Part shown: positions 1 to 6,635 of the stretch, one piece after another
Layout of the letters: every line of letters begins with the position of its first letter
Position numbering within the stretch: position 1 is the first letter of the stretch
Origin: Nitrospirae bacterium RBG_13_39_12
GTDB taxonomy: Bacteria; Nitrospirota; Thermodesulfovibrionia; Thermodesulfovibrionales; SM23-35
NCBI GenBank assembly: GCA_001805125.1
Contig: MHEF01000031.1
Coordinates: 36,716-44,048 of the forward strand
Reading direction: 5' to 3'
DNA length: 7,333 nt
The notes under the pieces: model-generated
Seen by the model: only the letters and a program-made list of their open reading frames with translations
Database searches by the model: none
Told to the model about the DNA's origin: nothing
Program-made: the position numbers and the translations under genes

Positions 1-21
1 GGGTACCACCCATCCCTGAAT

Positions 22-51
22 TTGCATTTTTTTATAAAAAACTGTTATATT
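22..51 (+). promoter_or_regulatory. possible sigma-70 promoter for the rimP-nusA-recG cluster
   Basis: TTGCAT at 22-27 resembles a -35 box and TATATT at 46-51 a -10 box, 18 bp apart. The stretch is very AT-rich, so similar matches arise easily by chance; TACAAT at 54-59 is an alternative -10. Initiation here would begin just after position 55 and place the hairpin at 78-99 inside the rimP leader. Confidence 0.35.
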
Positions 52-77
52 TATACAATTCAAATGATTTTTTATCT

Positions 78-106
78 AAGAGTGGGTTCACCCACTCTTT
101 TGTTTT
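78..106 (+). terminator. hairpin plus T-run in the rimP leader (terminator or attenuator)
   Basis: AAGAGTGGG (78-86) pairs perfectly with CCCACTCTT (91-99) around the tetraloop TTCA, and TTGTTTT follows, which is the form of a rho-independent terminator. It lies only about 12 bases before the rimP start. It may end an upstream transcript. More interestingly, it may act as an attenuator in the leader, because an AT-rich promoter-like stretch lies upstream of it. A putative terminator-like 'rimP leader' is described upstream of rimP-nusA-infB in Enterobacteria, and NusA feedback on its own operon is known there; extension to this genome is inference. Confidence 0.7.
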
Positions 107-118
107 ATAGGGTCTTGA

Positions 119-595
119 ATGAATGATATAAAACAAAAGGTTTTAGAATTAGCAAAAGAGGTCGCCGATAATCACGGATTGGAAGTATTTGATGTCGAGC
201 TATTAGGAAAGGGTAATTTTTTGCTTAGAGTTATTATTGATAAAGAAGGCGGTGTTACACTTGATGACTGTGAAAGATTCAGCAAAAACTTCGGAGCTAT
301 ACTCAATGTTGAAGACCCATTTTCGGGTCCATATACTTTGGAAGTTTCCTCCCCTGGTCTCGACAGACCGCTGAAGGGCATTACTGATTTTGAGAAAAAT
401 AAAGGGAAACTAGCTCGTATAGTCACCTTGGAGAAAATAGAAAACCAAAAGTTCTTTGTAGGTCGGATAATAAATATTAATAAAAATATCTTAAAATTTT
501 TGGTAAATAACCGAGAGATAGATATACCTTTTGAGAAAATATCAAAGGCAAAACTGGAGGTCGAGCTTAAATGTCAAAAGAACTCTGCTACGTAA
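119..595 (+). CDS. rimP: ribosome maturation factor RimP
   Basis: This encodes RimP, a cytoplasmic factor that binds the 30S subunit and helps its assembly. The 158-aa length is normal for the family. The N-terminal domain (about residues 1-85) contains the pattern 'GLEVFDVELLGKG' and the family signature YTLEVSSPGLDRPL at residues 72-85. The rest (about 86-150) fits the SH3-like C-terminal domain. The ATG at 119 has only a weak ribosome binding site (TAGGG at 108-112), but it gives the expected N-terminus. The last 25 bases overlap the start of nusA, so the two are probably translationally coupled; rimP directly before nusA is the usual bacterial order. A leader hairpin lies immediately upstream. 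Confidence 0.97.
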   Translation: MNDIKQKVLELAKEVADNHGLEVFDVELLGKGNFLLRVIIDKEGGVTLDDCERFSKNFGAILNVEDPFSGPYTLEVSSPGLDRPLKGITDFEKNKGKLARIVTLEKIENQKFFVGRIININKNILKFLVNNREIDIPFEKISKAKLEVELKCQKNSAT

Positions 596-1692
596 TAGAC
601 CAGATTAGCAGAGAGAAAGGTATATCCCGAGATATATTAATTGAAGCCTTGCGTTCTGCACTTCTTTCTGCTACAAGAAAAAGGTTCGGCGGAAGAACTA
701 ACATAGATCTCCTGATTGACCCTGATACATGCAAAATAGTTGCGTTTGAAACTAAAAAGATCGTCTCGAAGGTTTCAGATAAAAACGAAGAGATCTCTAT
801 TGAGGACGCCAGGCAATTTTCCTCTGACACAGCAGAAGGCAATGCAGTGAACATCCCGTTGAACCTGCACGACTTCAGCAGAATTGCTGCCCAGACAGCT
901 AAACAGATTATTTTTCAGAAGGTGAGAGAGGCAGAGAGAGATGTTATTTACAATGAATTTAAGGACAAGGTTGGTCAGATTATAAGTGGTATGATAATGA
1001 GGAGGGAAAAAGGTGCATATTTTCTAAATCTCGGGAAAACAGAAGCTGTACTCCCTGTCAAAGAAACGATTCCTAATGAAACCCTCAAGAGAGGCGATAC
1101 TATCAGGGCATATATAGAAGACGTTAAGCTTACACCTAAGGGCCCGTCTATTATAGTTTCCAGGACTATGCCACAATTTGTTGCAGCCCTATTCAAAATG
1201 GAGGTCCCGGAGATTAATGACGGACTGGTCATAATCAAGGATATTGTAAGGGAACCAGGGGAAAGAACAAAACTTACAGTCTATTCTAATAACTCTTCTA
1301 TTGATCCTGTAGGTGCATGTGTAGGTATGAAGGGAACAAGGGTACAGTCAATAGTGCGTGAACTCAGAGGGGAGAGAATAGATATAATACCATGGACTGA
1401 TGACCCCAGACAGCTTATTGCAAGGGCATTAAGTCCTGCGGCAGTCGACAGAATCGGAATAAATGAAGAGGCAAAGACAGCCATGGTAATCGTTAATGAC
1501 CAGCAACTCTCATTAGCTATAGGCAAAAAAGGACAGAATGTGAGACTTGCAATGAAGCTTACAGGCTGGGATATTGATATATTAAGTGACACTGAATATT
1601 CTAAGATAAGAATGGAAGAAGCAGACAGGACTTTCCAGGATACTATTAAAAAGGACCCGGTCAAAAAAGATATACCATCTGTTGATGGTTAA
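571..1692 (+). CDS. nusA: transcription termination/antitermination factor NusA
   Basis: NusA binds RNA polymerase and nascent RNA and controls pausing, termination and antitermination. The 373-aa protein has the standard order: an N-terminal polymerase-binding domain (about 1-130), an S1 domain (about 134-200, ending IIVSRTMP), KH1 with GMKG at 252-255 inside 'DPVGACVGMKGTRVQ', and KH2 with 'IGKKGQNV' at 317-324 followed by LTGWDIDI. It stops soon after KH2 with a short charged tail. The C-terminal AR repeats of E. coli NusA are absent, as in most bacteria. The ATG start has a clear GGAGG at 556-560, ten bases upstream and inside the end of rimP. The 3' end overlaps recG by 8 bases. What is unusual is that infB does not follow. 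Confidence 0.99.
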   Translation: MSKELCYVIDQISREKGISRDILIEALRSALLSATRKRFGGRTNIDLLIDPDTCKIVAFETKKIVSKVSDKNEEISIEDARQFSSDTAEGNAVNIPLNLHDFSRIAAQTAKQIIFQKVREAERDVIYNEFKDKVGQIISGMIMRREKGAYFLNLGKTEAVLPVKETIPNETLKRGDTIRAYIEDVKLTPKGPSIIVSRTMPQFVAALFKMEVPEINDGLVIIKDIVREPGERTKLTVYSNNSSIDPVGACVGMKGTRVQSIVRELRGERIDIIPWTDDPRQLIARALSPAAVDRIGINEEAKTAMVIVNDQQLSLAIGKKGQNVRLAMKLTGWDIDILSDTEYSKIRMEEADRTFQDTIKKDPVKKDIPSVDG

Positions 1693-3772
1693 AGACCTTT
1701 CAAATTTTCAGATCCAATATATAAAAGGTGTAGGGCCTAAAAGGTCCAGCCTTTTATCCCGTCTAGGTATTAAAACAGTTAAAGATGCCTTATATTACCT
1801 GCCGTATAGATATGAGGACAGAAGCAATATCAAGAAGATAAGTGACCTGATATACGGCAATATGGAAACTGTATCAGGGAAAGTCGTTTCTGCTGAAGTA
1901 AAAAAGCTACCTGGAAGAAACCTCAAAATATTCGAACTCTTAGTCAACGACGGAAGTAGTCTTTTAAAGGGTAAATGGTTCAACCAGCCATTCATGAAAA
2001 AGAATTTTAAAATAGGGCAAGAAGTCTTGCTTTGCGGGGTTGTAAAGAGGAATCCTTACTGGGGAATCGGATTTGAGATGGATAACCCCGAATATGAAAT
2101 CATGACCGATGACGATTCGTTAGTACATACAAACAGGATTGTGCCTGTTTACAGAGTAACCAGTGGTCTCAGCGTAAGACAAATCAGATCAATAATGTTC
2201 AATATTATAAATACTTGTATTAAAGATGTACATGATACAACACCTGCCGAAATCCTCGAAAGAAATGCATTGCCCGGTCTTCGCGAAAGCATTGCAAACA
2301 TACACTTTCCTGATACTTCTGCAGATGTAGAACTTCTTAACAGAGGAACAAGCAATTTCCACAGAAGACTTTCCTTTGATGAATTCTTTATGCTTGAAAT
2401 TGGTCTCGCTGTGATTAAAAGAAACAGGGTACTTGAAAAAGGTATTTCTTTTAGCCCTAAAGGTGCCATTCTTGACAGATTTATCGAGATTCTTCCTTTC
2501 AAACTGACAAAAGCCCAGGAAAGAGTATTCAGTGATATACTTAAAGACATGAAAAGTCACTATCCTATGAACAGGCTGATTCAAGGTGATGTCGGATGTG
2601 GCAAGACTATTATTGCTTTAATGGCAATGCTGGTAGCAGCTGAATGTAAATATCAATCAGCTTTGATGGCACCTACAGAGATCCTCGCAGAGCAGCACTT
2701 TATCAATATTTACAGGGTCATGGAAGACTCAGGTTTGAAGATATGTCTTCTGACAGGAAGCGGAAAAGACAAACCCTTAAACAAGATCGCTTCCGGAGAA
2801 ATTGACATAGTGGTCGGAACACATGCAATCATTCAAGAAGGGGTAATATTCAAAAATCTCGGACTAATAGTCATAGATGAACAACATAGGTTCGGCGTAA
2901 TGCAAAGGGCACTGCTAAGGAAAAAGGCTGACAACCCTGATGTGCTTGTCATGACAGCAACCCCGATACCCAGAACACTTGCACTCACACTATACAGTGA
3001 CCTTGATTATTCTGTTATCGATGAACTTCCACCCGGCAGAAGGCCTGTTAAAACCCTTTTGTTTAATTCAGGACACAAGGATCAAATTTACAATATTATT
3101 AGAGAAGAAGTAAAAAAGGGAAGGCAGATATATGTTGTCTATCCATTAATAGAAGAGTCAGAAAAAACTGACCTTAGATCAGCAATAACAGGCAAAAATG
3201 CATTTGAAAGGTTATTCCCTGAATTTAAGGTAGTATTACTTCATGGGAGGATTAAGGCTGGTGATCGAGAAGAGATAATGGCATCTTTTAAAAGAGGGGA
3301 AATAGATATTTTGGTTAGTACAACTGTAATAGAAGTCGGAGTAGACGTTCCGAATGCAACTCTTATGCTTATAATACATGCTGAGAGGTTTGGATTATCC
3401 CAGCTTCACCAGCTAAGAGGAAGGATAGGCAGGGGTTCTCATAATTCCTGTTGTATACTCTTAGCGTATGAACCTTATGGTGATGAAGCAAGAAAAAGAC
3501 TTGATATAATGGTAAAAAGTAGTGATGGTTTCAGGATTGCTGAGGAAGACTTAAACATAAGGGGGCCGGGAGAATTTTTTGGAACACGTCAATCAGGGAT
3601 GCCGGACCTAATGATAGCAAATATTGTCAGGGATGCAACACTGCTTAATGAAGCAAGGTTAGAAGCATTCAACCTAATCGACAGAGATCCTGATTTAAAG
3701 GGGTTCCCTCCCTTAAGGAAATCTCTCGAGACATTCTGGGAAGGGAAAATTGAATTGTTTAAGACAGGTTGA
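1685..3772 (+). CDS. recG: ATP-dependent DNA helicase RecG
   Basis: RecG is a superfamily 2 DNA translocase that remodels stalled forks, Holliday junctions and R-loops. Numbered from this ATG, the 695-aa protein starts with 'IQYIKGVGPKR' (10-20), followed by an OB-fold wedge domain (about 58-140). The helicase core has Walker A GDVGCGKT (301-308), the DEQH box (398-401), TATPIPRTLA (424-433), and motifs V-VI ending in the QLRGRIGRG stretch (576-584). A C-terminal 'LNIRGPGEFFGTRQSG' (623-638) is the typical RecG TRG region. The length is normal. A TTG at 1682 directly before the ATG is an alternative start. No strong ribosome binding site is visible, so translation is probably coupled to nusA, whose stop overlaps the start. 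recG in the place usually held by infB is uncommon. Confidence 0.98.
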   Translation: MVKDLSNFQIQYIKGVGPKRSSLLSRLGIKTVKDALYYLPYRYEDRSNIKKISDLIYGNMETVSGKVVSAEVKKLPGRNLKIFELLVNDGSSLLKGKWFNQPFMKKNFKIGQEVLLCGVVKRNPYWGIGFEMDNPEYEIMTDDDSLVHTNRIVPVYRVTSGLSVRQIRSIMFNIINTCIKDVHDTTPAEILERNALPGLRESIANIHFPDTSADVELLNRGTSNFHRRLSFDEFFMLEIGLAVIKRNRVLEKGISFSPKGAILDRFIEILPFKLTKAQERVFSDILKDMKSHYPMNRLIQGDVGCGKTIIALMAMLVAAECKYQSALMAPTEILAEQHFINIYRVMEDSGLKICLLTGSGKDKPLNKIASGEIDIVVGTHAIIQEGVIFKNLGLIVIDEQHRFGVMQRALLRKKADNPDVLVMTATPIPRTLALTLYSDLDYSVIDELPPGRRPVKTLLFNSGHKDQIYNIIREEVKKGRQIYVVYPLIEESEKTDLRSAITGKNAFERLFPEFKVVLLHGRIKAGDREEIMASFKRGEIDILVSTTVIEVGVDVPNATLMLIIHAERFGLSQLHQLRGRIGRGSHNSCCILLAYEPYGDEARKRLDIMVKSSDGFRIAEEDLNIRGPGEFFGTRQSGMPDLMIANIVRDATLLNEARLEAFNLIDRDPDLKGFPPLRKSLETFWEGKIELFKTG

Positions 3773-3808
3773 GGACATGGATAAATTCAACGTCCTTGAG
3801 GAGGTAAA

Positions 3809-4123
3809 ATGTTGAAAAGGTTAAAAAATAACTTCGATACCGGTATCGAAAAAATAAAATGGTTTTCATCATTAATCTCAGAAAGGGTTAAGGTAGAATA
3901 CTCAGTTATGAAACTGTTTTACCATTCAGAAAATATGAGTAAAAAAAGGGATGAATTGATTAAAATAATCGGGCAGAGAGTTTACGATTTAAAAGGACAT
4001 TCCGACAGACAGGTCTTAAAAGATAACGTAATTCTTGAAGCCCTTAAAGAGATCGAGACCATCAATAATGAGATAGATTTAACGAGAAAAAAAGCTTCAG
4101 AGATAAGCAGGATAGAGGAATAA
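3809..4123 (+). CDS. small charged coiled-coil protein of unknown function
   Basis: I do not recognise a named family for this 104-aa protein. It is rich in Lys, Glu and Ile, with no signal peptide, membrane segment or cysteine pair. The second half (about residues 40-104) reads as a long amphipathic helix or coiled coil with regularly spaced hydrophobic residues, so dimerisation or a structural role is plausible but unproven. The start is well supported: GAGGAGGT at 3798-3805 lies just before the ATG, and a TTG at 3812 would give more usual spacing. It begins 36 bases after the recG stop on the same strand, so it is probably the last complete gene of the rimP-nusA-recG transcript. Confidence 0.85.
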   Translation: MLKRLKNNFDTGIEKIKWFSSLISERVKVEYSVMKLFYHSENMSKKRDELIKIIGQRVYDLKGHSDRQVLKDNVILEALKEIETINNEIDLTRKKASEISRIEE

Positions 4124-4126
4124 GTA

Positions 4127-4219
4127 TTGACAGAAAATAACAAGGCCCTCAATTTTCACCACGGCAAATTAAGACTCCGCGGAGGTTATACAGAGCAAAC
4201 CGGTCATGGATTTTTTTAA
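4127..4219 (+). pseudogene. possible 5' remnant of a lost gene (30-codon ORF with TTG start)
   Basis: A TTG at 4127 sits 7 bases after AGAGGA (4114-4119), which is good ribosome binding site spacing, and opens a 30-residue frame beginning MTENNKALNFHHGK and ending at TAA 4217-4219. The frame continues the co-oriented cluster only 3 bases after the previous stop. Its first half reads like the N-terminus of a normal cytoplasmic protein. The later half looks less coding-like and soon reaches AT-rich sequence and a repeat element. I infer either a gene cut off after its 5' end or a genuine very small protein. No homology can be claimed, and chance is a real alternative. Confidence 0.3.
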
Positions 4220-4268
4220 AATGCATGATATATTAGGATGTGCATAAAAGTATTGACTTCAGTTAGTG

Positions 4269-4373
4269 CGTCATTCCCGCTTGTCGGGTCGCCTCAGCGA
4301 CTCGCCGAGGAGAGAATCCTTCCGACTTGTTCGGAATCGTGCGAAGAAAGATGCTGGACAAGCCAGCATGACA
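4269..4373. repeat. palindromic intergenic repeat (REP/MITE-like) built from successive hairpins
   Basis: The element begins CGTCATTCCCG and ends CCAGCATGACA, so GTCAT (4270-4274) and ATGAC (4368-4372) form inverted ends. Inside are five short hairpins: CCCG/CGGG (4276-4288), GTCGC/GCGAC (4288-4301), CTCG/CGAG (4301-4309), TTCCGA/TCGGAA (4320-4336) and ATGCTGG/CCAGCAT (4351-4369). It is visibly more GC-rich than the flanking DNA. Elements with 'GTCATTCC...AGCATGAC' ends are common intergenic repeats in several bacterial phyla (recalled, not searched). Only one copy lies in this window, so its repetitive nature is inferred from form. It carries no gene. Confidence 0.7.
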
Positions 4374-4407
4374 AAGTAAATGCACTCAATTCCATCTCCA
4401 CACTATT

Positions 4408-5214
4408 ATGAGAACCTTAATAATTCCATATATTATTGTTTTTCTGTTCGGTTCTATTGTTGGTTCTTTTCTTAATGTCTGTATATATAGGATACCCAGA
4501 AACCTTTCAATAATTTCACCTTCTTCAAGATGTCCTTCATGCAACAACACTATCAGTCCATGGGATAACATTCCCATATTAAGTTATATATTACTTGCAG
4601 GCAGATGCAGGGCATGCAAAGCAAAGATACCTTTTAGATATCCATTAGTAGAGTTATTGAACTCAATAATTTACGTTTTAGTACTGCTGAGATTCGGTTT
4701 TGGTTGGCATACCCTGATTTATCTCTTCTTCTGTTCAGCACTTATAGTTATAACCTTTATAGATATTGATTTTCAGATAATTCCAGACAGAATAACTCTT
4801 TCAGGAATTCCAATAGGAATAATATCAGGCAGCTTTTTCCTGATGGATCCATTCCTGCGAAATTCACCACTCGGAATAAAATCTTCCCTTTTAGGAGCAC
4901 TTATCGGCTTTGGATTTTATTATCTGGTTGCAGAAGTAGGTTTCCGTATTTTCAAAAAAGAAGCCATGGGAGGTGGGGATATTAAACTGATGGCAATGAT
5001 CGGCGGTTTTCTCGGATGGAAAGGGGTAATTTTAACAACCTTCATTGGAAGCCTTTCAGGCGCTGTTATCAGCATCTTGCTGATGTCATTTAAAGGAAGG
5101 GCATGGGGCTCAATTATCCCTTTTGGGCCATATCTTGCGCTTGGTGCATTTATAACACTTTTCTACGGACAGGAGATATTCTACTGGTATCTCGGTCGGC
5201 ATATATTAATATGA
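4408..5214 (+). CDS. pilD: prepilin peptidase / N-methyltransferase (PilD/GspO family)
   Basis: This inner-membrane aspartic protease cleaves the leader of type IV prepilins or type II secretion pseudopilins and methylates the new N-terminus. The 268-aa protein opens with a hydrophobic helix and the family motif GSFLNVCIYRIP (19-30). Two CxxC pairs, C42/C45 and C67/C70, form the cytoplasmic zinc site typical of bifunctional enzymes. The catalytic aspartates are visible in FIDIDFQIIPD (117-127) and in the GxGD-type MGGGDIKL (187-194). Several further membrane helices fill the C-terminal half. The ATG gives the normal N-terminal length but has no visible ribosome binding site, and the upstream repeat separates it from any obvious promoter. 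Its TGA overlaps the ATG of the kinase gene. No pilin or secretion gene is in view. Confidence 0.95.
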   Translation: MRTLIIPYIIVFLFGSIVGSFLNVCIYRIPRNLSIISPSSRCPSCNNTISPWDNIPILSYILLAGRCRACKAKIPFRYPLVELLNSIIYVLVLLRFGFGWHTLIYLFFCSALIVITFIDIDFQIIPDRITLSGIPIGIISGSFFLMDPFLRNSPLGIKSSLLGALIGFGFYYLVAEVGFRIFKKEAMGGGDIKLMAMIGGFLGWKGVILTTFIGSLSGAVISILLMSFKGRAWGSIIPFGPYLALGAFITLFYGQEIFYWYLGRHILI

Positions 5215-6440
5215 AGTCAGAAACAATATTTTTATATTCAGTTGTACTACTGATTATTATCCTGGTTCTTTTTTTTCTGATCAGGACATTCATAAGATTT
5301 TATGCTAAAAAGAAGAACTTAGAGCAGAAGGATGTATCAAAAGTCGGTTTTGTAGTAGATACATTTCACGAACTTGTATCTAAACTTAAGGATAAGGAAA
5401 GAGAGCTTGAAGTCCTTCGGCAGGAAGCAGAAAACAGGGCTGCTGCAATCGAGGGCTATAACGAGAACATATTACAGAGCGTGCCAAGCGGAGTAATGAG
5501 TTTTGATGAAGAAATGAGAATTACCAAATTAAATCTGGCTGCTGAGAAGATACTCGAGGTTGATGCTGAAAAAATTATCGGGAAACATCATTCATATATC
5601 CTGAACAAACAGATATCAGATCTCCTCAATGACAGAAAATTTATAGAAAGAGCTGAGGTGAGTTATTTAACACCGTCTGGTAAAAAGATATGGCTGGGGC
5701 TTACAAGCTCTCCTTTAAAGAACATGGAAGGAAGAAAAATAGGTCAGTTGCTTATATTCACAGACCTTACCCACCTCAAGGCATTCGAGTCCCAGATGGA
5801 ACTGAGGGCAAGGCTCTCAAGCCTTGGGGAATTATCAGGAGGGATTGCACACGAACTCAGGAATCCGATGGGAGTAATTGCAGGTTATACTAAACTCCTG
5901 TCTAAAAAGGCAGACGATTCTTCAAAACCTATCGTAGATGCTATCTCAAAAGAGATTGTTGTTATGGACAGGATTATATCCGACTTCCTTTCTTTTGCAA
6001 AACCTGCTGAACTCAACATTTCTGATATAGATCTGAAAACTATCATAAAAAACTGCATAGACACTCTTGTAAATGAAAAGAATGCCATAAAATTAAATCT
6101 TGATATTAATCGACTCCCTGTTATTAAGGGCGATGAAATACTTTTAAGACAGGCTTTTACAAATCTTATTCAGAATGCTGTTGAAGCCATGCCGCAGGGA
6201 GGGGAGCTTTCTATCAGAGCATCAACAAAAGACTTGCCGGAAATTTCTATATCCGATACAGGACATGGTATTTCTGAAAACATATTGGATAAGATTTTCC
6301 TGCCTTTTTTTACAACTAAAGATAGAGGCACAGGCCTTGGACTTGCGATAGTTCATAAGATAGTTGTTTCCCACGGCGGGAGTATCTCTGTTGAAAGCCA
6401 TGATAAAACAACAACTTTTAAGATAAGGTTCCCTTTATAA
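5211..6440 (+). CDS. membrane-anchored PAS-domain sensor histidine kinase (NtrB/PilS/ZraS-like)
   Basis: This is a two-component sensor kinase of 409 aa. Reading N to C: a 7-residue tail, one transmembrane helix (about 7-28), a coiled-coil linker (about 45-82), a PAS domain (about 84-190, ending LLIFTDLTHLK), and a HisKA domain with H-box GGIAHELRNPMG and phosphoacceptor His214. The HATPase domain follows, with N-box LIQNAVEAM (319-327), G1 DTGHG (349-353) and G2 GTGLG (373-377). With almost nothing outside the membrane, the signal is probably sensed in the cytoplasm or membrane through PAS. I chose the ATG at 5211 because it overlaps the peptidase stop (ATGA) and gives a sensible N-terminus; a longer frame from 5103 would overlap deeply. 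Such kinases usually pair with an NtrC-type regulator, but none follows. Confidence 0.96.
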   Translation: MKSETIFLYSVVLLIIILVLFFLIRTFIRFYAKKKNLEQKDVSKVGFVVDTFHELVSKLKDKERELEVLRQEAENRAAAIEGYNENILQSVPSGVMSFDEEMRITKLNLAAEKILEVDAEKIIGKHHSYILNKQISDLLNDRKFIERAEVSYLTPSGKKIWLGLTSSPLKNMEGRKIGQLLIFTDLTHLKAFESQMELRARLSSLGELSGGIAHELRNPMGVIAGYTKLLSKKADDSSKPIVDAISKEIVVMDRIISDFLSFAKPAELNISDIDLKTIIKNCIDTLVNEKNAIKLNLDINRLPVIKGDEILLRQAFTNLIQNAVEAMPQGGELSIRASTKDLPEISISDTGHGISENILDKIFLPFFTTKDRGTGLGLAIVHKIVVSHGGSISVESHDKTTTFKIRFPL

Positions 6441-6635
6441 CACCAAAGGATTTCCGAAAATCCCAAAACATCGCTGTGAGAACAGATGAAAAAGATGGCA
6501 AAGGTTTTTAAGGATAAACAATCAGACCAAGGCTTATGAAGTCTCTATCAAAAGTAAAACATGGGATGTTATCGAGCATATGTTTAATAACTATGTAAGA
6601 GATGGCATCACAAAAAGCTTTCTTTTGAGGAAGGT
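6441..6635. other. intergenic stretch with no intact gene; possible decayed coding
   Basis: This lies between the kinase stop and the convergent antitoxin gene. A small hairpin GGATTT-CCGA-AAATCC (6448-6463) lies just after the kinase but has no T-run, so it is a poor terminator. A 17-codon ORF starts at ATG 6486 and ends at TGA 6537-6539. In another plus frame a gene-like stretch (containing YEVSIKSKTWDVIEHMFNNY) runs from about 6534 to 6615 without a start of its own. Together these look like pieces of a frameshifted small gene, but I cannot name it and chance is possible. Confidence 0.3.

Noticed and set aside
1..18. Possible tRNA 3' end at the window edge (ACCA within GGGTACCACCC), attractive because a tRNA-fMet gene precedes rimP in E. 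coli
   Set aside because: Too little sequence is present, the bases do not fit a normal initiator tRNA acceptor stem, and the short GGGT/ACCC pairing can arise by chance.
3777..3815. 12-codon ORF (start ATG 3777) whose stop overlaps the start of the small coiled-coil gene, as a leader peptide
   Set aside because: The only purine-rich stretch before it is too close to the ATG, and the frame simply contains the ribosome binding site of the next gene.
4127..4155. TTGACA at 4127-4132 as the -35 box of a promoter
   Set aside because: No acceptable -10 box lies 16-18 bp downstream; the same bases are better explained as a start codon region or chance.
4253..4411. Open frame from TTG 4253 through the repeat to a TGA overlapping the peptidase ATG
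   Set aside because: It is made almost entirely of the palindromic repeat, has no ribosome binding site and shows no protein-like features.
5103..5210. N-terminal extension of the kinase from an ATG at 5103
   Set aside because: It would overlap the peptidase by more than 100 bases with an unlikely sequence; the ATG at 5211 gives the usual short tail before the membrane helix and an ATGA overlap.
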